Assembly: GCA_951394405.1 (NCBI GenBank)
Contig: OX596342.1
Coordinates: forward strand, 1,736,001 to 1,800,000
Reading direction: 5' to 3'
DNA length: 64,000 nt
Origin: Coprinellus micaceus
Taxonomy: Eukaryota; Basidiomycota; Agaricomycetes; Agaricales; Psathyrellaceae
Shown: positions 36,249 to 47,727 of the stretch, one piece after another
How the letters are laid out: every line of letters begins with the position of its first letter
Numbering within the stretch: position 1 is the first letter of the stretch
Position numbers and translations under genes: made by a program
Notes under the pieces: generated by a model
The model's database searches: none
Told to the model about the DNA's origin: nothing
The model's input: only the letters and a program-made list of their open reading frames with translations

Positions 36249-38342
36249 ATGCTCCAACTCTCCGAGACTGAGTTTCTTCCCATGCCTCAAGCTCCCTGGG
36301 CGCTTCTGGCGGGGATCGGCCTCCTACTCATTTTCAAGGTCAAGAAACTCACGATGGAAAGACAGCGGAATCCCCTGCGCCTACCGCTTCCCCCAGGACC
36401 TAGAGGGTTTCCTATTCTCGGGAACTTTCTACAGATGCCTCGAGAGGAGCAATGGATAGCATATCATGCTCTTTGCCAGAAATACGGTTGGTGCCCTCCT
36501 GGTCACTCTGAAAGTTCAAGCCTGACATCTTATTAGGGGATATGGTCTATCTTAACGCCTTCGGCCTCCCCATTCTGGTGGTCGGAAGCTCACGTAGAGC
36601 AGTCGACCTGCTCGATAAGCGATCCGCTAATTACTCTGATCGCCTCGCACTTCCCGTTCTCGAGCTGTGAGTGTCTAGGATTGTGAAGCAACCCTTTCGT
36701 GTGTTTAACGATCGGGTTCGTGGCCGCCCAGAGTTAAACGCTCGACATGGGACTTCAGTTCAATGCCATATGGCCCACGGTGGCGACTGCTCCGCCGGAC
36801 ATTTCACAAATACCTCAGCCCCATTGCGACACCTGGGTATCACCCTGTAATGCAGGAGGAGATTCAGAGGTGTTTGTTCGACCTGAGGAATAGGCCAGAT
36901 GATATCCTCAACCGAGTAGAGCTGTAAGTTCCTTTTCTGAAACCAACTTGGCCGATGTATCGACTCACGCGCTTTAAAAGGCTCTTTGGGACTATTATCA
37001 TGCGTGCCTCGTATGGCTTTGACGATATCGAGACGAACAAAGCCCTCATCAAGAATGGCCAACGCGTAGCTCAGCAAATCGGAGAGGTGACGAACCCTAC
37101 GAAGTTCTTGATCAATGTCTTTCCATCGCTGCAATATGTCCCCGAGTGGTTCCCCGGCGCTGGGTGGAAGAGGCATCTGAAGTGGTTGGCGGATCTCTCC
37201 GAACAGACACGGCGGCAACCGTTCGACGATGCGAAGGCCAACCGGGTGAGCGATCCAACTGAAACATTGCAAAGATATCGTCTCTGACCCCAATTTGACA
37301 TTGCAGAACACGAAGTACGCTAGCATCGCATCGTCCCTCATTGATGACCTCCTTGACGGGACACGCCCCGTTGACTGTCAAGGGGAAGCAGAGTCTCTGT
37401 GTCGTGACGTCGCGGCTGTTGCTTACTCTGGTCAGTCCAGTCAAGCTTATATTCCACGAACCATATAGCTGATACTTGAGTGTAGGAGGGTCCGATACGG
37501 TAGGCGATGAAATTTGGGGAATACGGTCCTCACAATCCTAACCACTGCGTTTCCCGTCAGACCATGTCCTCCGCGATCGCATTGATCCTCGCACTGGCGA
37601 ATCACCCCGAGGTGCAAATGAAGGCCGCTTCTGAGCTGGACGTCGTTGTTGGCTTCGACAGACTTCCCACCATGACCGATCAGTCTAGTCTGCCGTATAT
37701 TCAAGCCATCGTCAAAGAGACCTTTCGCTGGTTCACCGTCGTCCCTATGGGTAGGTTATCGGAACCAGGGTTTCTTCACAAACACCTGACCGCTATCCGA
37801 CTTTAGGTGCACCCCACGCAAGCGTCAACGACGACGAATACGATGGGTACTTCATTCCAAAGGGGACCATCGTAATGCCTAATGCCTGGTAGGTCCACCG
37901 CCATCGGACATGTTCCTCAGCTACTTATAACGAAGAATGTTTTAGGGCAATTATGCACGACGCCAAAGTCTTTGAAGACCCTTCCGAGTTCAACCCCGAT
38001 CGCTATCTCAGAGACGGCCAAATTGATCGGTCTGTCCCAGATGCTGACCAGGCTGCATTTGGGTTTGGGCGCCGGATATGCCCAGGGCGCCACTTCAGCG
38101 CGGATACCCTCTTCTTATTCGTCGCCTCCCTCTTGTCTACATTCACCGTCGAGCCTCCCAAGGACGAGGCCGGAAACCCGATTCCACTCGAATTCAGAGT
38201 AACGAGCCATACAGTCTGGTGGGTTGGCTATACCCCATTTCGCAGTCCCTTCAGCTGACTTCTCATGTTGGATCACAGTAAGCCGCTGCCTTTCAATTGT
38301 ACAATGGTCCCAAGACCATGTCATGAGCACTTAATTCGATGA
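36249..38342 (+). CDS. cytochrome P450 monooxygenase (intact)
   Basis: This complete P450 is the closest in layout to the next copy. It has an anchor (WALLAGIGLLLIF), RNPLRLPLPPGPRGFPILGN, GDMVYLNAFGLPILVVGSS, VKRSTWDFSSMPYGPRW continuing LLRRTFHKY, and FPSLQYVPEWFPGAGWKRHL. The I-helix GGSDTT has its GGSDT part encoded mostly by a 14-nt micro-exon (37486-37499). The K-helix is AIVKETFRWF (ExxR present), followed by DDEYDGYFIPKGTIVMPNAW, FNPDRYLRDGQ and the haem loop FGFGRRICPGRHFS. The final exon reads KPLPFNCTMVPRPCHEHLIR with the stop at 38340-38342. Splice sites are canonical and no disruption is seen. The substrate is unknown. Confidence 0.93.
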
Positions 38343-39776
38343 TAATATATCATTCTGCTAAACACGGTTAGCCTCGCCGGCGCCTATTCACTACGACTAT
38401 TATATGAAGGTCATGGACATCGCTGCCTCCGTAGGCATGATGCGTTTCTCGTCTCCAAACCAATCAACCCTGCCATACTCAAATGACCAGTGTCAGTAGA
38501 TTACTGTCGTCCGATCACGGATGAAGGCCACCGAGCGGGATGAATCTCGCAAGCGGCTGGGCGTTTCATGCCACCAAAACAGGGAGGGTGGAGTATAATG
38601 GAGGGCAAGACGCAGATAGTACAATTAAACTCTCAAGAGTCTTGTCCGTTACCGAGCTAATTGACTCGTTGACCGATCCGTTTTCCCAGAATTTGCGTGC
38701 TATCACAGGGGCAAGCAGCCACTGGCTCACCCAGTCAAGGTTGCGGCTTGAACTGTTCAACCAAGGTTCGGCTCTGTCTTCCTTCCATCTGAAGCACGTG
38801 CCGAGGGACCGAGCGGAGCTCGAAACGCCGAGTTCAGGTCCCCATCATCCTTTTCACTGCAGGTGCTTCAACTATAGTTCAATGCTCACCTCGAAATCCG
38901 CGCAGGTACCGACACCTCCCGTTGTATCATTCAACTCGGTTCAACCCCTTCGATCGGGTGTTTATACGCCTGGAGTAGTTCGGTCGCATTTCGACCAACC
39001 ATTTGGAGTCGCAAACGACACTGCGCATCGGGATTGGCGTGAGGAACTGGCTGGGACGGTCTCCGCGAACCATACAGACACTGATCGACCCGATAATTGC
39101 GTACGATACAGGATCGCAGTATGCCGGCGCGTTATCACCCCATTCTATCCGTCAATACAAAGCGGAAATGGTAAGGGTGCCTACCCGCTCCACGTTTCCG
39201 CAGGATCTATCCAGGGGGTGCCTCAAGGGTGCCTCGTGCCTTCAACATTCGTGGCTGCGTCAGAAAACGTGGTGTTTCTGACGGGCATATGAGGATGACA
39301 GGTCGCTGGGCGTTGTGGAGAGACCCTGCAATAAATGTACCACGAGGCGTATAACGCCCTCGATGCGGCCTTATAAGACGATCAGGTGGGCAGGTGGTAT
39401 ACATTTCCGCTATCATATCCACTACCTGCCGACCTTGTTCGCCATTCAATCCTTCCCGAAGCTTTATGATGACAGGGTATCGAGCCCCGTTGCAGGCCCT
39501 ATCTCTCACTATTCGGGTGCCAGTTGGCTACGGCGGGGCTGCTTGTCAGAAGAGCCCTCCGTGGCGGCCAAAACGTCGAGATAATCAACCCCCTGACCTA
39601 ACCTGCCTCCTTAGGCAGCAACGTCTTCGCGTGTGGGCGCAATGGGCGCCCAATCGGACCGCCGAAAATATAAGGCCTTGCTGAATCCCCTTTCGTCACT
39701 CATCACTCTGACACCCTCTCATTCCCTCGATCGAGGCTAAGGTGAGGCTCGTCGTCCTGCCGTCGCTTCATCTTTC
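38343..39776. other. intergenic region with no recognised gene
   Basis: About 1.4 kb. A 250-codon open frame (38540-39292) and an overlapping 92-codon frame are open by chance as far as I can tell: no domain, signal or splice pattern supports them. A TATA-like box lies at 39669. Confidence 0.5.
39669..39674 (+). promoter_or_regulatory. TATA-like box of interrupted P450 gene
   Basis: TATAAG lies 108 bp upstream of the ATG at 39777, so the promoter of the interrupted gene still looks intact. Confidence 0.4.
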
Positions 39777-40271
39777 ATGGAAACACCTCAGATGGCCACC
39801 CAGTACTGGTCGATTTGCGCAGCCCTCACCCTCGGCCTTGCCTGGATAACGAAGAATTTCATCGCGGAGAGGGGGAGAAACCCCCGACGCTTACCCCTTC
39901 CTCCAGGACCCCGGGGCCTGCCCCTCCTCGGAAACGTTCTGGATATTCCGCAAGAACAAATATGGGAAGGGTATCACGAGCTCTGTCGGAAGTATGGTGC
40001 GTTCAGTCAATCTCTTATTGGTACACTCATGAATCTGGCCTGACACTGTTTATCAGGCGACATGGTCTATCTCAACGCTCTCGGCGTCAGTATTATAGTT
40101 GTAGGAGATTTAGAGAAAGCCATCGACCTGCTGGAGAAACGGGCGACTAACTACTCTGACCGCCCGGCACTCGCGGTCCTCGAACTGTAAGGCCTTATGT
40201 CAGCCCCAAAGTTATGTTCTCTCGCGCTAACCATCGTTCTTGGTAGAACCACATCATCTGAATGGAACTTC

Positions 40272-40282
40272 TCCCTGATACC
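40272..40282 (+). repeat. left copy of 11-bp target-site duplication
   Basis: TCCCTGATACC immediately precedes the insertion and is repeated exactly at 41492-41502. Confidence 0.85.
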
Positions 40283-41491
40283 GGTTGTTAACAAAGTAAC
40301 TTATGTAAGTAACTTTTGAGGGGAAAATCTTACTTATTCGTGCTTTTCGTGCGTCTTGTACTTTGTCGCGCCCAAGTAGCTTATAAGCACCTTTTACCAG
40401 GTCATACTTACGTCTAAGCAAATTTTTCCTACCCAAGTTACTTCGCAGAAAATTTGCTCTGGGACCATTCTCGATCTGTTGAGGTTCTGTTGGGGTGGTG
40501 GGCTCCTAGAGTCGTCATGTCGACTCGCGAGACCCACAACACAGGAAAATGCTAGGCTCCAAATGTGATACCAAGTTTCTCAGTCCCTTTGGGGCATGGG
40601 GTTTGAGCACCTGGCTGGAATACCTGAGCCGAAACGCACAATAAAGTGGCTGTTGAACGTAGCAGAGAGGTACGCCTTCCACGGGCTCGGTCCCAGATGG
40701 CTTCGTAGCAATTACCTCAGGATAGCCATCTCATTCATTTCTGGCCCACAGTGGGAGGATATTCGGTACCGACGACCTGTGATATGTACTTAGGCCGCGT
40801 GATAATATATTTATTTATCCACGGAGATCATGGGATATTTCGTCTTTCCCGGCATGGGGTAGCACTCCGAAAAAGGCCTCCGCATCCGTATTTGGTCGGT
40901 CTGGCTGAAGAACGCATCAAGGAAAAAGTAGAATACCAACCCTGTACGTGTAGTCCACACAGGACCTTTTCCCGGAGACCTAAGCAACCTAAATCATCAT
41001 TCACTTTTGTGATCGGGGCTTCTGGGCGGCAGACGCGACAAACTTGCTTAGGCGCCAAGCACAGCCACCAGATAGACGCACAAACGGGGAGGTGCCGAAT
41101 CCAACCTTATGACCGGAATACGCCTTCCTAGAGGTAGAATGAAGAATAAATTGGACCCTCGCAGTGGTACCTCTCAGTAGAGGCCGATATCAGCCTCCAA
41201 ATGATGGGTTAACACCACCCGCGTCCTTATCACTCGGCGTTAGCGTCATGTCCTTGAGACCCCTCGCCGTGATGTGCCTATTGACTCAATTGGAACCACC
41301 TGGGCCGGGAACAGCACCCCAAACCACCCCCAATACGGCCAGGAAAGGCTCAAAGTAAGATTCGCGGGTGGAAAGTTACGTAGACATAAGCACATCTGTC
41401 GCGGCGTGGGAACCACAAAACTACTTATAAACGCACGGATAAGTAGAAAAAAGCGAGATAAGTAAGGCCAAATAAGTTACTTTGTTTCCAG
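40283..41491. mobile_element. non-autonomous DNA transposon (TIR element) inserted in P450 exon
   Basis: The 1209-bp insert is flanked by an 11-bp direct repeat. Its ends are imperfect inverted repeats: the left end contains AACAAAGTAACTTAT (40290-40304), and the complement of the right end contains AAACAAAGTAACTTAT. Further inside, both ends carry related motifs (TTACTTAT, TTATAAG) in mirror order. No transposase or other recognisable protein is encoded. A TSD of 8-11 bp fits hAT-like or Mutator-like elements; I cannot choose a superfamily from the ends alone. Confidence 0.82.
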
Positions 41492-41502
41492 TCCCTGATA
41501 CC
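41492..41502 (+). repeat. right copy of 11-bp target-site duplication
   Basis: This is an exact copy of TCCCTGATACC directly after the insertion; the P450 reading frame resumes through it (SLIPYGARW). Confidence 0.85.
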
Positions 41503-43093
41503 CTATGGAGCAAGATGGCGGAAGCTCCGTCGCACATTTCATGAATCCTACAGTCCCACCACCATCGCACAATATCGACCCGTTATAAAGGAAGAAGTCC
41601 AACGATGCCTCGGTAAACTGAAAGAGAACCCAGACGCCGCCCTGGAGCACGTTCGGCAGTGGGTCCATCCTCGAGTCTGAATGGCTATCATAACATATTG
41701 ACCCATAGACCTTGGTAGGTTCTGGGGAACGTTGTCTATGCGTACATCGTACGGTTTCGTTGACCCCGAAAGGAACGAGTCTCTGGCTAAGTATGCCGAA
41801 CGCTTCTCGGAGGGCTTTGGTGAGGCCATAAAACCTGCCAACTTCTTGGTGAATGTCTTCCCTTCGCTACGATACGTCCCCGACTGGTTTCCCGGTACGG
41901 GTTGGAAGCAGCATCTTAAAGAACTCGCCATTATGGCGGGAAAGATGCGCTGGCAATCGTTTGAAGATGCCAAAACCAATGCGGTACGACCCCCTGTTTT
42001 GCGTTATGCTGCAGTTGGTTTGGTGTCCGTCTGAACCGCCTGCAACAGGATAGGACGTACCATAGCATGGCCGCTACCATCGTGGACAGTTTGCCGGAGG
42101 AAAACGACCCGATGCGTGAAGAAGCCGAGTCTTTGGGCCGTGATGCTGCTGTAATGGCATACCTTGGTGAGTCTCTCCCCCTTTGAACCTCTTCGAACGA
42201 CCGCGGATGTTGATCATTCTTACGACCTAGGGGGTGCCGATACGGTAAGAAAAGTCATCGTTGGAATAGATCCGACATCGTGTCTAACGGTCCCTCATTA
42301 GACGGCTTCGGCAACCACTGCTCTAGTTCTGGCGTTAGCGATGCACCCTGAAGTGCAGAAGAAGGCGCATGCCGAACTGGACAGTGCTATTGGTGTGGAT
42401 AGGCTCCCCGGAATTGAGGACCTGCCTGGATTGCCCTACGTCCACGCAATTGTCAAAGAGATCAACCGTTGGTTTACGGTGCTTCCCATGGGTGAGGTGT
42501 TCACACTATGTGACCGGGGATCACCCGACTGATCTATTCTCATCATGGAGGCGTTGGACATTCGAGCGTCGAAGATGACGAGTATGAAGGGTATTTCATC
42601 CCCAAAGGGACACTTGTAATGCCCAATGCCTGGTAAGTCCGGTTCTTGTCGACGTGGTCGACTTCGGGGGAGCCTGGCTGACATACCCACACCTGAAGGG
42701 CAATGATGCACAACCCAGATACTTTTGAGAGCCCTTTCGAGTTCAACCCAGAGCGTTACCTGAAAGACGGGGAGATCGATCCGACGATACCAGACGGAGA
42801 GCAGGCTGCGTTCGGTTTCGGTCGCCGGATCTGCCCAGGACGTCAATTTAGCCATGACGCCCTGTTCGTCCTCGCTGCTTCAATCTTGCACGCATTCTTC
42901 ATTGAACCGCCCAAAGACGGATCCGGGAAAGCAGTTCCCCTTGAGCTCAAGATTTCCAACCACTTCGTCTGGTGCGTCATCTCCAACCACACTGCTAAAT
43001 ATGTCGCTTGACATCTACGTCGCTTACAGCAAGCCCTTGCCTTTCGATTGTGTAGTTACTCTGAGAGCAGGTCGTGAGAACCTGGTTCTGTAG

Positions 43094-43529
43094 ATCTATG
43101 CCGTACAGTTTACTTCACGTTCCTTATGATTGGTCGTCTCCGTCCTCCCCGAACAGGTGCCCTCCCCGATGGTATAAAATGATTACTATGTTGTAATAAC
43201 GGGGGCGAAGAACGGATCGCCCCCCGCGGTGCTTCGTTTTGGCGTAAACATGACTCCAGCTTTGGCAGCATCACCAGCCCCATAGTACATAACAGTCAAC
43301 TCCTGCACAGTTCGCGGAAATTCGGATAAAGTACACCTATTGATATACCTGCCATAGAGCGGTGGAAGGGTCAGCTAATGTCAAGAAGCGGACTATTCGC
43401 ACTGGGGGCGACGGCATGTCCCATCGCTGCGGGCGCTTATTTGCGGCCGGCAGGGAGTCGGGATCCGAAATATCCATCAGTCTTGGCGGGGGTTGAATTT
43501 TGCAATAGCTCTTGTTGTCCAAGACCTTC
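43094..43529. other. intergenic region, no gene seen
   Basis: About 440 bp between the interrupted P450 and the F-box-like gene; no feature recognised. Confidence 0.55.
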
Positions 43530-44726
43530 ATGTCGTCGTCTTATTCTAGGCCGATCCTTCCACTCGAAGTGCTCAGGGAGGTCATCGAACAGTTCTATTC
43601 TTCGGAGGTTACTCCTTCCTTGACTAGGGTGCATACACGCGCAGAGGTCGGCGTGTCTGCGGCTCTTCCATGGAAGTCTCTGGCTTCACTTCGGGCAGCC
43701 TCGAAGGCGTGCCGAGAAATCGCACTCGAAACGTGGCTCGAAACTCTCCAAGTGAACAGCCCTTCAGACCTGGAAGCCGGGTTGTCGATCTTCCCAGCCA
43801 TCGCCAGTAGAACGCGGTGAGTTCGCCTCGAGCTTACTCGTTATTCGCGATCCAAAGTTTCACACTTGTGCCACCGACAGGTACCTCCATTGCACCTTGA
43901 AAGCGCCGTGGAGCTCGAAGCTTTTTGACCTGAGAGACTTTCGAAATCTCAAGGCTATACGCGTGGATCAGGTACACTACAGGGACCTCCCAGTTCACAG
44001 TGGCCCCTGGGGATTCCTCAACGCGAAGGATTTGAGCCCCTTCCAGCTGTTCCAGAATCCTCCTCCTGGCATACAGGAGTTCCACATCAGTTCTAAATCA
44101 TGGGAAAGGTTCCCAAGTCGCCCATCGACGTTCATAAGCGTACAGGCATTCAAAAATCTCAGGATCCTATCGCTTCGCATGCAGAAGACATGGTGCGACC
44201 TCTGTGGCAGCGACCAGGAATTAGTGATCGCGAAGCCCGCACCCGACACCATAGTATATCAAGGAGGGATCGGACTACCAGTGAGCGACCAAACATTCCA
44301 CTTGCTTTGCTTTCGTCGGCCTGACCATCCAATCAGTTGAAATTCAGTGAAGCCCTTTCTGGGATGAAACAGCTCGAGGTCGTCCTTTTGACTGTTGCCA
44401 TCCACCACAGCGTCGCTGCACCCAGAGTGGTTCCTCTCTTTAACCCAGTCTGGAACGACCTCGCACTCCAGAGCTTTCTGGGTGAAAACGGAGTGTTGTG
44501 GTCTGGAGAATGCGCCAGATGCATTCAAGTTCATCAATGGGAAGAGAACTTTTGCTCTGAATGGGTCAGACTCAAGAAAGGGCAGGAGCCATTAGTACCC
44601 GGAGTGATAGACGTGAAGCATCGCCACCATCGGATTCGAAGTCTCGAGCGGGTCGAATGGCACTTTGACAGTTTAGCAGTTCCTCGCCGGGCCAGCGGTG
44701 TTGGTTTCGTTGATTTAAATGTTTAA
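43530..44726 (+). CDS. F-box-like domain protein (copy 1)
   Basis: The product resembles the large basidiomycete group of F-box-like proteins, possible substrate adaptors of SCF ubiquitin ligases. The N-terminus LPLEVLREVIEQFYSSEV followed by LASLRAASKACREIALETWL has the helix pattern of this group. The rest has irregular leucine-rich character (FKNLRILSLRMQKTWCDLC, MKQLEVVLLTVAIHH, IRSLERVEWHFDSL). I infer three exons: the first intron splits R in SRTR/YLHCTL (near 43817-43880) and the second separates GLP from LKFSEAL (near 44281-44336). A paralogue in opposite orientation lies at 49.4-50.6 kb, with the same two intron positions and conserved AWCDLC/TWCDLC and VEWHF blocks. The target is unknown. 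Confidence 0.7.
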
Positions 44727-45296
44727 GTTGACCAGGCAAGCTGCCTACATTGTAACATGCAGCCTTGCGCCCTGAAATACATTACGATTCTCCGACCTTG
44801 ACGGAATTGTCAACCCCCACTCGCACTCGAAGCTCGAAGCAGGACCGACACAACCCCAATTTATTTGAGATGTACTGTACAAGAAAGGAGCGGGAGACAA
44901 ACGAGTGTGTAAGAAAGAGCGGCAGAAGTCCTTGATGGCTAAGAGGATTCAAGTCGGATAACGAAAGCGTTGTGATTAATAACGAGCGTGCGCGCTATCG
45001 ATACGATACGATACGATACTAAGTACGTTTGAGAGGGAGTGAAATATTCAGTCAAGAGTCCATGTGTCGTCGCGTGAAGTAAGTATTGAACTCGAAGGCA
45101 GTCTGCAAAGCCAAAAATGTAAGTGGAACGTGGAAGAGTATAACGGGGAATAATGCAAAACCATAGCGATATCCTACCCATCCTCCAAAAAGCAAGAAAA
45201 GCACAAAAAAGTCAAAAGATCGTCCATGCGAGAAAGCATACTAGCTCAACATTACTTCACAAGCGTTCACCTTTTCAGCTCTTCCTCCTCCGTCTT
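44727..45296. other. convergent intergenic region
   Basis: This is the 3' flank shared by two convergent genes. It contains a (CGATA)4 run at about 44999-45019; otherwise nothing is recognised. Confidence 0.55.
44999..45019 (+). repeat. CGATA pentanucleotide microsatellite
   Basis: Four tandem CGATA units in the 3' flank between convergent genes. Confidence 0.7.
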
Positions 45297-47727
45297 CTAA
45301 TAGGGACCCCGTTGGGGTGGTGCACCCGTCCCATGGTGCGACCCATACGGATCGTAGCTCCCCCTCCCCATCTCTCCATCATCCCGATACGGCCTATCCA
45401 AGCTCGCCGTGCTCGCGTTCCACGCATGACTATTATTGCCGTGCTGCAGTGGCACAAACGCGCTCGAATCGCTCTCCCTTCCTCCCTTACTTGCTCCAAG
45501 AGCTGAGAACCCGGCGGCCGCGGATGCCCCTGACATTGCACCAGTAGGCGCAACACTCATAGGGTAAGTACCCGTAGAGCCACCAGCACGCTGAGCGGCG
45601 CGGCGGCGACGGGCGAGGAAGACACCAACGAGGGCACCGAGGAGAGCGATACCAGCAACGGCACCAACGGCAGCAGCGATGATCGTGGTCTTGTTCGAGC
45701 CGCCCGCTGAGCTGTCGCTGCCTGAGCCGCCGTTGCTTCCCGTCGTGGTGCTGGAATCGCTGCCGCTTCCCTTGACGTTGTCCATCTTGACGCTCGCGGG
45801 GAGAGCAGCCACAGCGAGCTTGGTCTGCGCCTCAATGTTGCCTGAACCAACGATGACGTAGGTGCCGTTGGATGGGATGCTCTTGACGGTGACGAACACG
45901 AAGGCGGGACCGGGCTGGAAGATCTCGGGGATGGGGGGCATCTGGGAGACGTGAAGGACAATCGAGCCATCCTCCTTGACAGTGTACGTGTTGTTGAGCT
46001 GGAGGAACCTCTGACCCATGTTCATCGCGTGTGTCGTGAAGCCACCACGCGTGACCGCGACGACGGTGTTGTCTGCAGCGTCATTCGCGGACCCCGAGTA
46101 GCTAGAAGCAGGGATGGTGACGTCAAAGCTGTCGCCACCGTAGGTCAGCTTGCTGGGAATGCCCTTGGGTTGTGGGCGAGTCGTGGCGGAGAAATAGGGG
46201 GGGTAGAAGATTTCAGCGCGGTATTCAGTGGGGAAGATCGTGGTGACGTTGACGTCGACGTTGGGGTTTGATCCGGCAATGAAGACGGAGCCGTCGGGGA
46301 GGAGCATAGCGGATGAATGGTACATCCTCGCGATATCGGTGGTGGCAAGGCCCTTGTTCGTCCACCTTGAGCCCTTGGCGGCATTGGGGTCGTAGATAGC
46401 GGGGGTACCCACGGGTCCACCTGCGAGCGACTCCCCATATGGCATGTCGCCAAAGCTATCGATTTCACCGGTCTTCTGTGAGTAACCAGCTGTTCCGTTG
46501 AGAGCACCGTTTACAACGAGCAGCTTGCCATCTGGGAGGATGATGAATTGACCCATGGTACGGGTCTCAAGCATGTCGTCGTCCTGAACGTAGGTGACTG
46601 CGGATCCATCGGTAGGCTCGGGCGTAATGCGCTGACAATCCTTGGATGCTGCGTGGTAGAAGGTGTTAATGCGAGGGAAAGAGTAGTCTCCCCACTGATC
46701 GTCATCCATGAGGAATCCACCGCAGAAGATGATGGTCGGGGTGTAGTTGTTATCGGGGGTGAGAGGGAGCATGGCGACAGCACCAGAGGCCGGGTACACA
46801 CGCACAATCTTGTCGGGCATGTCAGGCAGGGGGGTCTCCTCGTTGGTGGCGGGGTCCCAGAGGATAGTGGAGTAGTTGGCCTGAAGGAACATCTTCCCGC
46901 TCGGCATGAGGAAGGCATGCACGTAGGAGTTGAGTCCCGAGGTGTTAATCAGGAACTGAAGCTTGGGAGGATCCTCAGCACGAGCAGGGAAGAACTCGTA
47001 AGTGTTCTGGGTGGCGGGACCATCGGGCTCATTGTTGGGGTAGTTCCGGTTGATGTAACCTCCGCTGGTAAAGCCTCCCATGATGGCTACGGTACCGTCG
47101 GCGAGCGGCTCTGCAGTCGAGTACCACCTCTTCGCCTTCATAGCGAGAACCGTCGACTCGTCGAACCACTTGCACTGGGCACCGTTGAAGTTGTCGCCGG
47201 TCTTGCAAGGATTGAGCACCCGGATGGCTTTGGTTCCGTCGAAATCTTGATAGGTGCTGTCCCAGTCCGAGGACCATTGGTCGGGTTTAGAGGATCCGAG
47301 GTTGCCACCAGGGCCCACCGCGGTGTTTCCTCCGAGTGCGATGTAGGATCCGTTGGGAAGGTGCATCCCAGACGAACAGAAGATGTTGGAGCGGATGTCC
47401 ATGACCTCGGCCTGCCGCGTCGCAAGATCCCTATGGAATATTAGCCATACTTCAACGCCGGAATACACATCACACACCATACTGAGCCCCATGCAGGGTG
47501 TCCCTCGACCTGAGCCTTGTTTCCCTCCGCCTTGTCCATGATGTAGAGCTTCTCCTCGTTTCCAAGGAACATCTGTGATGCCGTGAGCCGTTGAACGAGG
47601 AATATGTGGTTGCACTGACCATCATGGCGCTGACGAGGGTGTCTCCAGCGACTTCAAAGCCATTGGGAGTAACGGCCAGCGCCGGGGCTGCTGCCAGGCA
47701 GAGGGCCAGCAGAGATTGTGGTAGCAT
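45297..47727 (-). CDS. glyoxal-oxidase-like copper radical oxidase with C-terminal membrane anchor
   Basis: This copper radical oxidase would oxidise small aldehydes such as glyoxal and methylglyoxal and release H2O2 at the cell surface. The protein starts with a signal peptide (MLPQSLLALCLAAAPALA). Two small introns follow, after which the remainder is one long exon. Active-site residues match the family: Cys in FCSSGMHLPNG (partner of the Tyr-Cys cofactor), Tyr in RWYSTAEPLADG, Tyr-His in ARMYHSSAMLLPDG, and His in THAMNMGQRFLQL. After the beta domains comes a Ser/Gly/Thr-rich linker and a membrane helix (IIAAAVGAVAGIALLGALVG) with a basic stop-transfer RRRR and a cytosolic tail of about 100 residues. 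It is therefore predicted to be plasma-membrane bound, not freely secreted like the classical Phanerochaete enzyme. Two GMC oxidases lie 12-15 kb away. Confidence 0.93.

Larger units (their letters stand above)
39777..43093 (+). pseudogene. cytochrome P450 gene interrupted by a 1.2 kb insertion in exon 3
   Basis: Apart from the insertion the gene looks intact. It has an anchor, RNPRRLPLPPGPRGLPLLGN, GDMVYLNALGVSIIVVGD, and an exon 3 that starts TTSSEWNFSLIP and resumes after the insertion with YGARWRKLRRTFHESY. FPSLRYVPDWFPGTGWKQHL follows. The I-helix GGADTT includes a 14-nt micro-exon (42231-42244). The K-helix is AIVKEINRWF, then DDEYEGYFIPKGTLVMPNAW, the haem loop FGFGRRICPGRQFS and KPLPFDCVVTLRAGRENLVL with the stop at 43091-43093. 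The insert (40283-41491) is flanked by an 11-bp direct repeat. Unspliced, it stops translation soon after SLIPVVNKVTYVSNF. The insert could also be removed as an intron (GTAAGT at 40305 to TTCCAG at 41491), giving an in-frame protein with 11 extra residues before the C-helix. So this is either a fresh null copy or a gene with a transposon-derived intron. Confidence 0.88.

Noticed and set aside
38540..39292. 250-codon frame on the plus strand
   Set aside because: No recognisable family and uneven composition; an overlapping frame looks equally plausible, so coding cannot be supported.
46548..47444. 298-codon open frame antisense to the glyoxal oxidase
   Set aside because: Shadow of a well-supported gene with all catalytic residues; no motif in the antisense product.
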